A DNA stretch of 15,814 nucleotides from NCBI GenBank assembly GCA_000431975.1, contig HF988461.1, positions 1 through 15,814 on the forward strand, read 5' to 3'. A program made the translations under genes and the position numbers. How positions within the stretch are numbered: position 1 is the stretch's first letter; every line of letters starts with the position of its first letter. Positions 1-6,939 of the stretch are shown one piece after another. The stretch is from Prevotella sp. CAG:924 (GTDB lineage Bacteria > Bacteroidota > Bacteroidia > Bacteroidales > Bacteroidaceae). Under the pieces are notes generated by a model that saw only the letters and a program-made list of their open reading frames with translations, was not told the DNA's origin and did no database searches.

Positions 1-227
1 TGAGCAGTATATCTCCCCAATATTTATTGGGTGAGCCTTTCATATAACTATGAGATGTTCGGATGTAGTCAGATACACTTCTTGAAAGAGGTAGGAAGGG
101 CTGAATCCGTACGATGACAGTTCCAAAAGGGGCTGGCATCTTTTATAGAAAGTCGTGTTGTTTCTTGTCGGTTTCTAGTTGATCGTAGAGCTTTTATGTT
201 AGGGAGGACAGACCCCTATAAAAAACC
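1..227. other. Left-edge stretch without a supported gene
   Basis: No gene can be supported here. On the plus strand, codons 4-114 are open but have no start. On the minus strand an open frame begins at an ATG at 139 (MPAPFGTVIVRIQ...) and runs off the left edge after 46 codons. Neither reading shows a recognisable family motif. A small hairpin lies at 16-31 (CCCAAT/ATTGGG). The stretch could be the end of a neighbouring gene, a decayed mobile element or a structured RNA; sequence to the left of the window is needed to decide. Confidence 0.3.
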
Positions 228-262
228 AAATCCCTACCATACATCACGCATGGTGGGGATTT
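228..262 (-). terminator. Hairpin with minus-strand T-run, likely terminator
   Basis: The arms AAATCCCTACCAT (228-240) and ATGGTGGGGATTT (250-262) form a 13-bp stem with one wobble around a 9-nt loop. Read on the minus strand, the stem is followed by GGTTTTTTATA, which fits an intrinsic terminator. It lies about 235 nt beyond the copA stop, so it would end either the copper transcript or a separate short RNA started by the promoter-like element at 392-423. Read on the plus strand there is no T-run. Confidence 0.55.
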
Positions 263-305
263 GTAACCTAAAACTAATCTTAAAACCTAAAAACTAAAAA
301 CCTAT

Positions 306-362
306 ATGAAACAATCTACTAACCTTAAACCTAATGTCTTTTGTATTAGCCTTTCACCTTAA
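306..362 (+). CDS. Possible 18-codon leader-like ORF
   Basis: ATG at 306 opens a short frame, MKQSTNLKPNVFCISLSP, ending in TAA at 360-362. It follows an A/C-rich run of repeated CCTAAAA-type words (about 266-304), which resembles untranslated leaders ahead of Bacteroidetes genes. Its stop lies in the loop of the plus-strand hairpin at 348-385. Nothing follows it on the plus strand except the 3' end of copA on the opposite strand, so it has no obvious gene to regulate. It may be the remnant 5' end of a lost gene, or chance. Confidence 0.2.
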   Translation: MKQSTNLKPNVFCISLSP

Positions 363-385
363 TGGGTGGGGCTTTCTTTGTTTTT
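348..385 (+). terminator. Plus-strand hairpin with T-rich tail
   Basis: AGCC (348-351) pairs with GGCT (370-373) and CACC (355-358) pairs with GGTG (365-368), with a small asymmetric internal loop between them. The hairpin is followed by TTCTTTGTTTTT, as expected for an intrinsic terminator on the plus strand. It would end a transcript entering from the left, converging on the copper operon. Confidence 0.4.
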
Positions 386-391
386 GCGCTG

Positions 392-423
392 CAAAGGTAG
401 CGCCTTTTTGCGTCTCCCACAAG
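392..423 (-). promoter_or_regulatory. Minus-strand promoter-like element
   Basis: On the minus strand TACCTTTG (complement of 392-399) matches the Bacteroidetes -7 consensus TAnnTTTG. A CTTG (complement of 420-423) lies 20 nt upstream, close to the TTTG -33 position. No gene follows it on the minus strand before the hairpin at 228-262, so if active it would make an RNA of about 150-160 nt, or drive a gene beyond the left edge. Confidence 0.4.
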
Positions 424-495
424 TGTTTTAGGATAATATTAGGATTTTTGGAGCTTTTGTTGATTTAAATCAATATTTTGTGCTCGCAAACAGCT

Positions 496-2454
496 TTATT
501 TTATCCATTTTAACCGAAGACTGTTCAAGACGACACTGACGCTCGACAGTGCCATGAGGGCGGAGGCTGCCATCGGGGTGATCTGCCAGCTGATGCCGAA
601 AGCGTAGAGTAGTCCGGCGGCCAGGGGAATGCAGACGAGGTTGTAGATGAAAGCCCAGAACAGGTTCTCGGCGATCATGCGAACGGTCTTCCGGCTGAGG
701 CTGACGGCCTCGGGGAGTGCCTGCAGGTCATCGCCCATGAGGGTTACCTGTGCCACGTCCATGGCCACGTCGGTGCCTTTGCCGATGGCGATGCTCACAT
801 CGGCCAGGGCGAGGGCCTGGGTGTCGTTGATGCCGTCGCCCATCATGGCTACGGTCTTGCCCTCCTGCTGCAGCCGGCGCACGAGGTCCTCCTTGTCCTG
901 CGGTTTCACCTGGCTCTGCCAGTGGCGCACACCGGCTTTGTGTGCCCAGTAGGCCACGGCGTCTTCCCTGTCGCCGCTCATGAGCCAGATCTCCACTCCT
1001 TGCTTCTGCAGCTGCTCCATGGCCTCACGGGCATGGGGCTTCAGCGTCTCCCTTGCCTCCAATGGCAGGTCATCGCTCTTCGTGAAGTCGATGTTCTGGT
1101 TGGGAAGGGTGAGGGTGCCGGTCTTGTCGGTCACGAGGGCATCGACCTTTCTGAGGGTCTCCAGCGCCGTGGCGTCCTTGATGAGCACGTTCTTGCGGGC
1201 TGCCTTGCCGATTCCCACCATCAGGGCGGTAGGGGTGGCGAGTCCCATGGCGCACGGACAGGCGATGACGAGCACGCCGACAGCGGAGAGGATGGCATGG
1301 GGGAGGGCGGCCGTCCCGCCGATAGCCCACCATAGTATAAAGGTGAGGAGGGCGATCCCTGCCACCACGGGCACGAAGATGAGCGAGGCTTTGTCGACGA
1401 TGCGTTGTACGGGAGCCTTGGAGCCCTGGGCCTCCTGCACCATCTTGATGATGTGGGCCAGTGCCGTGTTCTCGCCGATCTGGCGGGCACGCATGCGGAA
1501 TTTGCCTTGGCTGGGAATGGTGCCGGCCAGCACCTTCGAGCCGGCGGTCTTCTTGGCCGGCGATGGCTCACCGGTGATCATGCTCTCGTCGACGTAGGCG
1601 GCGTCGGGCGTCATGAAGCTCTCGGCCCAGGTCACCTCGCCGTCGACGGGCACCTTTTCGCCGGGACGCACCTCGAGCAGGTCGCCGGCCTCGATGGTGG
1701 AGATGGGCACTTCTTCTATCTTGTCGCCGTCGACGATGTGTGCCGTCTTCGGTGCCATGCCCATGAGCTCGCGGATGGAGGAGGCGGTGCCGTCCTTGGC
1801 TTTCTCCTCCAGCAGGCGGCCGGTGAGCACGAAGGTGATGATCATGGTTGCCGCATCGAAGTAGGTATGCCATTCTATGCCGCGCGGGGTCCAGACACTG
1901 TCTCCGAAGAGCACGTTGAAGGTGCTGAAGAGGAAGGCGATGGCGGTGGAGAGCGTGACGAGCGTGTCCATGTTGGCCGAGCGGTGCATGAGCTGCTTGA
2001 AGGCCGAGCGGTAGAAGGAGCGGCCGCAGACGATGATGTTGGCCAGGGCGAGGATGAGCGATGCCCGGTTGTTGAGGGGACTGTCACCCATGGCCGTGCC
2101 GCCGGAGCTGCCGGCCAGCAGGCTGTCGAGGGAGAGCCATCCCATGGAGAGGCTCATCACAATGAGGGCGAAGAGCCAGCTGAGGAGGGTGCGCCGCTGG
2201 AGGAGCCGGTAGGCCTTCCGTTCTATCTCTTCGGCATTGCGGTCGCTCTCTGTCACGAGGTCGTAGCCGATGTCATTGATGGCTTTCTTCATCTGCTCGA
2301 GGGTGATGCGCTGGGGATCGTAGTCCACGAGTGCGGAACGGCTGGCCAGCGACACGCTGGCCTCGTTGATTCCTTCCAGCGACTGGAGCTTCCGCTCCAC
2401 ATTGGCCGAGCAGCTGGCGCAGGCCATGCCTATGACGGGGATTGTTCGTTTCAC
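496..2454 (-). CDS. copA: Copper-exporting P1B-type ATPase lacking the N-domain
   Basis: This resembles an inner-membrane Cu(I) exporter. In order: a heavy-metal-associated domain (residues 1-67, GMACASC with C12 and C15); membrane helices near 90-108, 131-150, 162-183, 197-215, 357-380 and 386-412; an actuator domain with TGE at 294-296; the CPC metal site at 399-401 in helix 6; DKTGT with D443; GDGIND at 539-544; and two last helices with NY near 604-605 and MALSS at 634-638, the Cu(I)-type signature. Only about 50 residues separate D443 from the GDR at 494-496, against roughly 150 or more in the family. The N-domain with its SEHP motif is missing, and 652 residues is short by about that amount. 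The reading frame is open throughout. The start is GTG; no nearby in-frame ATG exists. It lies 78 nt downstream of the chaperone gene. Identity is certain; whether it pumps is not. Confidence 0.93.
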   Translation of the reverse strand: MKRTIPVIGMACASCSANVERKLQSLEGINEASVSLASRSALVDYDPQRITLEQMKKAINDIGYDLVTESDRNAEEIERKAYRLLQRRTLLSWLFALIVMSLSMGWLSLDSLLAGSSGGTAMGDSPLNNRASLILALANIIVCGRSFYRSAFKQLMHRSANMDTLVTLSTAIAFLFSTFNVLFGDSVWTPRGIEWHTYFDAATMIITFVLTGRLLEEKAKDGTASSIRELMGMAPKTAHIVDGDKIEEVPISTIEAGDLLEVRPGEKVPVDGEVTWAESFMTPDAAYVDESMITGEPSPAKKTAGSKVLAGTIPSQGKFRMRARQIGENTALAHIIKMVQEAQGSKAPVQRIVDKASLIFVPVVAGIALLTFILWWAIGGTAALPHAILSAVGVLVIACPCAMGLATPTALMVGIGKAARKNVLIKDATALETLRKVDALVTDKTGTLTLPNQNIDFTKSDDLPLEARETLKPHAREAMEQLQKQGVEIWLMSGDREDAVAYWAHKAGVRHWQSQVKPQDKEDLVRRLQQEGKTVAMMGDGINDTQALALADVSIAIGKGTDVAMDVAQVTLMGDDLQALPEAVSLSRKTVRMIAENLFWAFIYNLVCIPLAAGLLYAFGISWQITPMAASALMALSSVSVVLNSLRLKWIK

Positions 2455-2483
2455 GATGAAATGGTTGTTTGAGTGAAAAAGAG

Positions 2484-2525
2484 AAGGGCATATCGGGAGG
2501 GCTCTTGCCGTCCTGATATGCCCTT
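2484..2525 (-). terminator. Hairpin and T-run between chaperone gene and copA
   Basis: Arms AAGGGCATATCGGGA (2484-2498) and TCCTGATATGCCCTT (2511-2525) pair over 15 bp with one wobble. On the minus strand the stem is followed by CTCTTTTTC. It sits just after the chaperone stop (2533) and about 30 nt before the copA GTG. It therefore looks like an intrinsic terminator inside the operon, letting the chaperone be made in excess of the pump. It could instead protect the 3' end of the processed chaperone mRNA. Confidence 0.7.
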
Positions 2526-2532
2526 GTGATGA

Positions 2533-2748
2533 TTAGTCGAGCACGAGCTCGAATCTGCCGAGTGCATCGACGGCTGCCTTCAGGTCGGCAGGATGGGTCT
2601 GTGTCTCGTCCCACTCCACATTGGCGCAGGCGTTCTCGAGGCTCACTTCGGCGCTGGCCACACCGTTGACGCCACGCAGGGCCTCTTCCACTTTGGCCTT
2701 GCAGTTGTTGCACTTCATTCCGTTTACTTTGAATACTTTCTTTTCCAT
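2533..2748 (-). CDS. CopZ-like heavy-metal-associated copper chaperone
   Basis: This 71-residue cytosolic protein consists of a single heavy-metal-associated domain of the ferredoxin-like fold. The metal loop GMKCNNC places the two cysteines at 13 and 16, followed by a helix (KAKVEEALRGV), the strand pair around ASAEVSLENACANVEW, a second helix (ADLKAAVDALG) and the last strand FELVLD. CopZ-type proteins carry Cu(I) and hand it to the matching domain of a P1B ATPase. The next gene downstream encodes exactly such an ATPase, which supports a copper role; a mercury or other metal role is less likely. The ATG start is preceded by an A/T-rich stretch and no clear Shine-Dalgarno sequence. A hairpin and T-run directly after the gene may make it the more highly expressed member of the pair. 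Confidence 0.92.
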   Translation of the reverse strand: MEKKVFKVNGMKCNNCKAKVEEALRGVNGVASAEVSLENACANVEWDETQTHPADLKAAVDALGRFELVLD

Positions 2749-2791
2749 AGTTCTTTAATTTTTATGTTCCGCAGGCGTCGGATGTCAGGGA

Positions 2792-2882
2792 GGAGTGTTG
2801 TCGCCCGTCTGTCTTCTGCTTCCGCGGATAGGTGAATACGAGTGTCTCTTTCAGACCGCTGTCCGGGGAGTGTTGTCGCCCG
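2792..2882. repeat. 16-bp direct repeat in the chaperone leader
   Basis: GGAGTGTTGTCGCCCG occurs exactly at 2792-2807 and again at 2867-2882. A second shared word, GATAGGTG, follows each copy at a different spacing (2826-2833 and 2885-2892). Both copies lie in the roughly 160-nt region between the predicted promoter and the chaperone ATG. They may reflect a local duplication or paired sites for a regulator or RNA structure. Confidence 0.6.
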
Positions 2883-2911
2883 GCGATAGGTGTCGGGTCT
2901 GATTTCTTTTG

Positions 2912-2919
2912 CAAAGGTA
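2912..2919 (-). promoter_or_regulatory. Predicted -7 box for the copper pair
   Basis: TACCTTTG on the minus strand matches the Bacteroidetes -7 consensus exactly. The only TTG nearby is about 24 nt upstream, too far for an ideal -33 element, so the promoter may depend on an activator. It would give an untranslated leader of about 155 nt for the chaperone gene. Confidence 0.5.
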
Positions 2920-3088
2920 CGGATTCTTCCTTTTCTTTATTTACAATATTATGGAAAAGAGTTATAGTCTTCTGCCGGCCGAGAAGGATAATGGGTGCCG
3001 GCGGATATGAAGGCGGGCAGGTAGTGAGTGCCGGTGTCTTCTGTCGGACCGTTTGCCCGGTGTGGGACTTTTCTTGTCTGTATAATAA

Positions 3089-3129
3089 AATAAGGTGTAC
3101 CCGGACACAGCGTCCGGATACACCTTATT
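3089..3129 (-). terminator. Terminator hairpin after the M13 peptidase gene
   Basis: Arms 3089-3106 (AATAAGGTGTACCCGGAC) and 3112-3129 pair over 18 bp with one wobble around the loop ACAGC. On the minus strand the stem is followed by TTATTTTATTA. It starts about 29 nt after the peptidase stop. One arm carries the TATATAATAAGGT word shared with the intergenic regions near 8320 and 11040, and the core GGAC...GTCC matches other hairpins in this window. Confidence 0.75.
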
Positions 3130-3157
3130 ATATATAGGGTCACGTCATTATCTTGTT

Positions 3158-5200
3158 TTACCAGATATGTGCGCGCTTGTTCTTCGGCAGGTACAGCTTG
3201 TCGCCCTTCTTCACGTTGAAGGCTTTATACCAGGCGTCGATCTGTGGCAGGGCGCCGTTCACACGTGCCATGTTGGGAGAGTGGGGGTCATTGGTGATGA
3301 TCATGCGGATGTACTCCGGTGCCATGTTGGATGCCCACACACGTGCCCAGGCGAGGAAGAAGCGCTGCTCGGGTGTGAAGCCGTCCTTCTTGGGCAGTGG
3401 GTTCTCCTTCAGCGAGTTTTCCAGTGCACGGAAGGCGATGTTCAGACCGCCGTTGTCGCCGATGTTCTCGCCAAGGGTCAGTTGGCCGTTGATCTTCTCG
3501 CCGGGCAGTACTTCGAAGTTGGAGAAGTAGTCCACCAGCACCTTCGTGCGCTCCTGGAAGTTCTTCTTGTCACTGGCGGTCCACCAGTCGTGCTGGTTGC
3601 CGGTCTTGTCAAACTGTGAGCCCTGGTCGTCGAAGCCGTGACTCATCTCGTGGCCGATCACACCGCCGATGGCACCATAGTTGGCGGCATCATCAGCTGT
3701 TGGATCGAAGAAAGGTGGCTGCAGGATGGCGGCGGGGAAGCAAATCTCGTTGGTCGTCGGGTTATAGTAGGCGTTGACGGTCTGTGGAGTCATGCCCCAT
3801 TCGCTCTTGTCCACTGGTTTGTTCACGTGGCGGGCGATGTAGTCGTCAGAAGCCCAGCGGCTGATCTTCTGCAGGTTCTCATACAGGCTCAGCGAGTCGT
3901 TCACCTGCAGGCCGGTATAGTCCTTCCACTTGTCAGGATAGCCGATCTTGATGATGAAGTTGGCCAGCTTGTCCTTGGCCTGTGCCTTGGTGGCCTCGCC
4001 CATCCAGGTGGCCTCGTCGATGCGCTGTGCCAGCGCCTTCTGCAGGTTGTGCACCAGTTCGAGCATGCGTTTCTTGCTCGACTCAGGGAAATACTTCTCT
4101 ACATATTCCTTACCGATGGCCTCACCGAGGGTACTGCTCACGAGACTCACGGCACGCTTCCAGCGGGGACGGTCCTGTTTCTGGCCTGTCAGGCTGCTTG
4201 AGAACTCGAACGCCACCTTGCGGAAGTCGTCGCTCAGTTGGCTTGAGGCACCGGCGATGATCTTTGCCTCGGCATAGGCCTTCAGATCCTCGAGAGGGGT
4301 ATCGGCCAGGATCTTCTCCACCTCGTGGATCGGCTCGGGCTGGTCGACGCTCACCTCTGTGAAGGCGGGGAAGCCGCCGAGGAGGAACACGTTGCCCCAG
4401 TCGATGCCGGGGAACTGGGCCACAAGCTCGTTGTAGGACATCTTGTGATAGTTGGAGTCGATGTCGCGCAGCTTCACCTGGCTGTAGCTGGCCTTGGCGA
4501 TGCGGGTCTCGATGGCGATCACCTTCTCCATCTTGGCCTTGGCGGTGGCCGCGTCGTTGCCGGTCATCTCAAAGAGGCGCTGCAGATAGGTCTTGTAGGC
4601 GTCCAGCACCTTCTTCTTGTCGGCGTCGTCGCTCAGGTAGTAGTCACGCGATCCCAGGCCGAGACCGCCCTGGCCGATGGAGACGAGGTTCCAGCCGGCA
4701 TTGCGCAGGTCGGCGCCGACACCGATGCCGAACATCATCGTGTTCTCGCCGTTGCGGTCGAGCTCGGCGGTGACGAGCTGGTATTCCTTGCGGTCCTTGA
4801 TGGCCTCGATACGGTCGAGGGTCGACTTGATGGGGCTCCAGCCCTCACGGTTCAGGCGTACGCTGTCCATCATCAGCTTATAGAGCGACCCGATTTTCTG
4901 ACCGAGCGATCCTTTCTCCTGGGGAGTGGTGGCATACTGCAGGATCATCTCCTGAATGCGCTTCTGGTTCTCCTCATAGAGATCGGTGAAGGCACCGTTG
5001 TCAGAGTGCTCTGCATCGAGAGGGTGGCTTTTCAGCCAGCCGCCGGCGGCATACTGATAGAAATCGTCTCCGGGCTTCACGGACAGGTCGAAATTCGCCA
5101 TGTCGATACCCGAACTGAGCTCCTGGCCTTGGGTGGTCTGCTGGGCATAGGCACCGCAGGCGACCATCGCCAGTGCTACAAAAAGTACTTTCTTCTTCAT
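3158..5200 (-). CDS. pepO: M13-family (neprilysin/PepO-like) zinc endopeptidase, exported
   Basis: This 680-residue metallopeptidase cleaves peptides using one zinc ion. The zinc site HEMSH is at 517-521 and the third ligand region ENIGDNGG starts at 578 (E578, with D582 after it). NAYYNP at 476-481 is the substrate-binding strand. H640 and R646 correspond to the transition-state His and Arg of neprilysin. The large alpha-helical M13 N-terminal domain fills about 40-430. The end AHIW is typical, and the length is normal for the family. The N-terminus MKKKVLFVALAMVACGAYAQ is a signal sequence. It can be read as signal peptidase I (AYA then Q) or as a lipoprotein (C15 after MVA), so the protein is periplasmic or membrane-anchored. 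The gene stands alone, with a terminator behind it and a weak -7-like TAATTTCG at 5232-5239. Family assignment is secure; its natural substrates cannot be read from sequence. Confidence 0.96.
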   Translation of the reverse strand: MKKKVLFVALAMVACGAYAQQTTQGQELSSGIDMANFDLSVKPGDDFYQYAAGGWLKSHPLDAEHSDNGAFTDLYEENQKRIQEMILQYATTPQEKGSLGQKIGSLYKLMMDSVRLNREGWSPIKSTLDRIEAIKDRKEYQLVTAELDRNGENTMMFGIGVGADLRNAGWNLVSIGQGGLGLGSRDYYLSDDADKKKVLDAYKTYLQRLFEMTGNDAATAKAKMEKVIAIETRIAKASYSQVKLRDIDSNYHKMSYNELVAQFPGIDWGNVFLLGGFPAFTEVSVDQPEPIHEVEKILADTPLEDLKAYAEAKIIAGASSQLSDDFRKVAFEFSSSLTGQKQDRPRWKRAVSLVSSTLGEAIGKEYVEKYFPESSKKRMLELVHNLQKALAQRIDEATWMGEATKAQAKDKLANFIIKIGYPDKWKDYTGLQVNDSLSLYENLQKISRWASDDYIARHVNKPVDKSEWGMTPQTVNAYYNPTTNEICFPAAILQPPFFDPTADDAANYGAIGGVIGHEMSHGFDDQGSQFDKTGNQHDWWTASDKKNFQERTKVLVDYFSNFEVLPGEKINGQLTLGENIGDNGGLNIAFRALENSLKENPLPKKDGFTPEQRFFLAWARVWASNMAPEYIRMIITNDPHSPNMARVNGALPQIDAWYKAFNVKKGDKLYLPKNKRAHIW

Positions 5201-5791
5201 AATTTTAGAAAAATAAATTCATAATTGCCTGCGAAATTACGAATTTTCTGCCATACAGCCTACATTTGTCGGCTGTTAATTTAAGGAGTGTCGGTCGGGA
5301 AAGCTGTCAAAGGAGATTGATTATAGGAGAATGCTATCTTCACATGCAGGTACTGTCTTAATTCTATCTATCGTTGTGGTGCTGTCTTTCTGTCTGTTTT
5401 TAAGCACTGAAGATGAATAGGCGGACGGATTTTCGTAGCTCTTTCTTGGTTTAAAGAAAGAATATAGGTCGAGTCATAGACCTTCTGCCTGCATAATGAT
5501 CACATTACCTTATAATATAGTAACAGATCATGCCGGTAGAACTCTTTTTGTTAAATCTTTGATGTATTTTTCTTGTTTTTCCTTATTTTCTTCTACCTTT
5601 GCAAACGCATAGGGTATAGTACGGAGTGCTTTACCTGTCGTGACTGCCGGGTCGTTAGGGACAGATAGCTTGATCCATTCTTTGGGGTGTCAAAAGAGGG
5701 GAATCAGCCTCTTCTGTAGGATAACGAGCTCGTGAAATCATCTCTCTGTGTATAGATATGCTTACCGGCTGGTAATAGATAGGAAATTTTT
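5201..5791. other. Divergent intergenic region with a long leader
   Basis: No gene or tRNA was found in this 591-nt stretch. It holds the weak minus-strand promoter of the peptidase, the plus-strand promoter at 5572-5601 and about 180 nt of untranslated leader before the ATG at 5792. Small inverted repeats include CTTTCTT/AAGAAAG (about 5442-5461), AAGAGG/CCTCTT (about 5694-5713) and TTACC/GGTAA just ahead of the gene (5762-5775). Confidence 0.6.
5572..5601 (+). promoter_or_regulatory. Promoter of the glycan-initiation pair
   Basis: CTTG at 5572-5575 is followed after 18 nt by TACCTTTG at 5594-5601. This matches the Bacteroidetes layout (TTTG, about 19 nt, TAnnTTTG). The start of transcription would be near 5608, leaving a long leader before the WecA-like gene. 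Confidence 0.65.
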
Positions 5792-6919
5792 ATGCCGCAA
5801 CTGATATTATTATTTGCCTTCTTGGTGAGTGCCGTTTTGACGGCATTTATTATACCGAAAATCATCCTGATCTCCTATAGGAAGAAGCTTTTCGACTATT
5901 TCGATGAGCGAAAGGTGCATGAGGGTGTGGTGCCTCGTCTGGGAGGAGTGGCTTTTACACCTGTCATCACCATCACGTTGGCTTTGGTGGTAGGCTTGCT
6001 CACATTGGTTATGCCTTCCAGTTTCAGCGTTGCTTTTGCTGTGCATAGCGTACATCTGGCACTTGGGTTGTCGGCCTTGGTGATTCTCTATATGGAGGGT
6101 ATCGCCGACGATCTGATAGGAGTGTGCTATAAGACGAAGTTTCTTGTTCAGTTGATTTGTGCGGTTCTGGTTACGTGTACCGGGGTTTGGCTCAACAGTC
6201 TGCATGGGTTGTTGGGTGTCTATGCGCTCTCCCCTTGGGTGGGCATACCGCTTACGGTGGTGTTGCTGGTGTTTATCATTGATGCCATCAACCTGATCGA
6301 CGGCATCGACGGACTGGCGTCCGGATTGTCAATGATCGCTCTGTTCTTTCTGGGTTGCCTCTTCGGATACTGTGGTGAGTGGGCGTATGCGGTGTTCGCG
6401 TTTGCCACATTGGGCACATTGGCTTCTTTTTTTGTCTACAATGTATTTGGTAGCGTAGAGGCTGGACATAAGATCTTTATGGGCGACAGTGGCAGCCAGA
6501 CCATTGGCCTGATCGTGGGACTGTTGTCTGTCCGTTTCTGTATGTATGACGGTGGCACCATTGGGAATATCCCATACAACCCGCTGGTGATCGTATTCTC
6601 CTTGCTCATGGTACCTTGTTTTGATGTCATCCGGGTAATGATCGGTCGTATCCAGCATCATCGCAATCCTTTCACACCCGACAAGACACATATCCATCAT
6701 AAGTTCCTGGCCTTAGGCATGAGCCATCGTACGGCTATGATCAGCATACTTTTTATAGCCTCGTTTTTTGTCCTTTTCAATCTGGGCCTGGCACAGGTCG
6801 TCAATATTAATATCATTGTCTTACTCGATGTGGTGTTATGGTCGCTGATGCACGTATGGCTTTCCCATACCATTCGCAGACGCAGGGAGTGTAATAAGGA
6901 GCATTCGTCAGAGAGTTGA
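5792..6919 (+). CDS. WecA/TagO-type undecaprenyl-phosphate sugar-1-phosphate transferase
   Basis: This polytopic inner-membrane enzyme of the MraY/WecA family (glycosyltransferase family 4, PF00953) moves a sugar-1-phosphate, usually GlcNAc-1-P, from a UDP-sugar to undecaprenyl phosphate. That is the first step of lipid-linked glycan synthesis. Family motifs are in the expected order: the acidic pair D106 D107, NLIDGIDGL at 167-175, GDSGS at 231-235 and the cytosolic HIHH at 300-303. About ten or eleven hydrophobic segments span the 375 residues, a normal length. The ATG follows AGGAAATTTTT, the usual A/T-rich context. Hydrophilic MraY-only features are not evident, and a cell-wall gene cluster is absent, so WecA/TagO/RfbP-like use in an O-antigen, capsule or exopolysaccharide is more likely than peptidoglycan. 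The exact sugar cannot be read. Its base composition looks more A/T-rich by eye than that of the genes to its right. Confidence 0.93.
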   Translation: MPQLILLFAFLVSAVLTAFIIPKIILISYRKKLFDYFDERKVHEGVVPRLGGVAFTPVITITLALVVGLLTLVMPSSFSVAFAVHSVHLALGLSALVILYMEGIADDLIGVCYKTKFLVQLICAVLVTCTGVWLNSLHGLLGVYALSPWVGIPLTVVLLVFIIDAINLIDGIDGLASGLSMIALFFLGCLFGYCGEWAYAVFAFATLGTLASFFVYNVFGSVEAGHKIFMGDSGSQTIGLIVGLLSVRFCMYDGGTIGNIPYNPLVIVFSLLMVPCFDVIRVMIGRIQHHRNPFTPDKTHIHHKFLALGMSHRTAMISILFIASFFVLFNLGLAQVVNINIIVLLDVVLWSLMHVWLSHTIRRRRECNKEHSSES

Positions 6920-6939
6920 TACATAAGGATTTACGGAGT

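Noticed and set aside
496..2454. copA as a pseudogene caused by frameshift
   Set aside because: The frame is continuous, with conserved motifs on both sides of the shortened region; the loss is in frame, so a frameshift does not explain it.
1405..2472. 355-codon plus-strand frame opposite copA
   Set aside because: It lies fully antisense to a gene with clear P-type ATPase motifs, and its product is Gly/His/Val-rich with no domain; it is a codon-bias shadow.
4325..5224. 299-codon plus-strand frame opposite the M13 peptidase
   Set aside because: Antisense to a gene with HExxH and ENxxD motifs; low-complexity Leu/Val/Gly/His composition and no family features.
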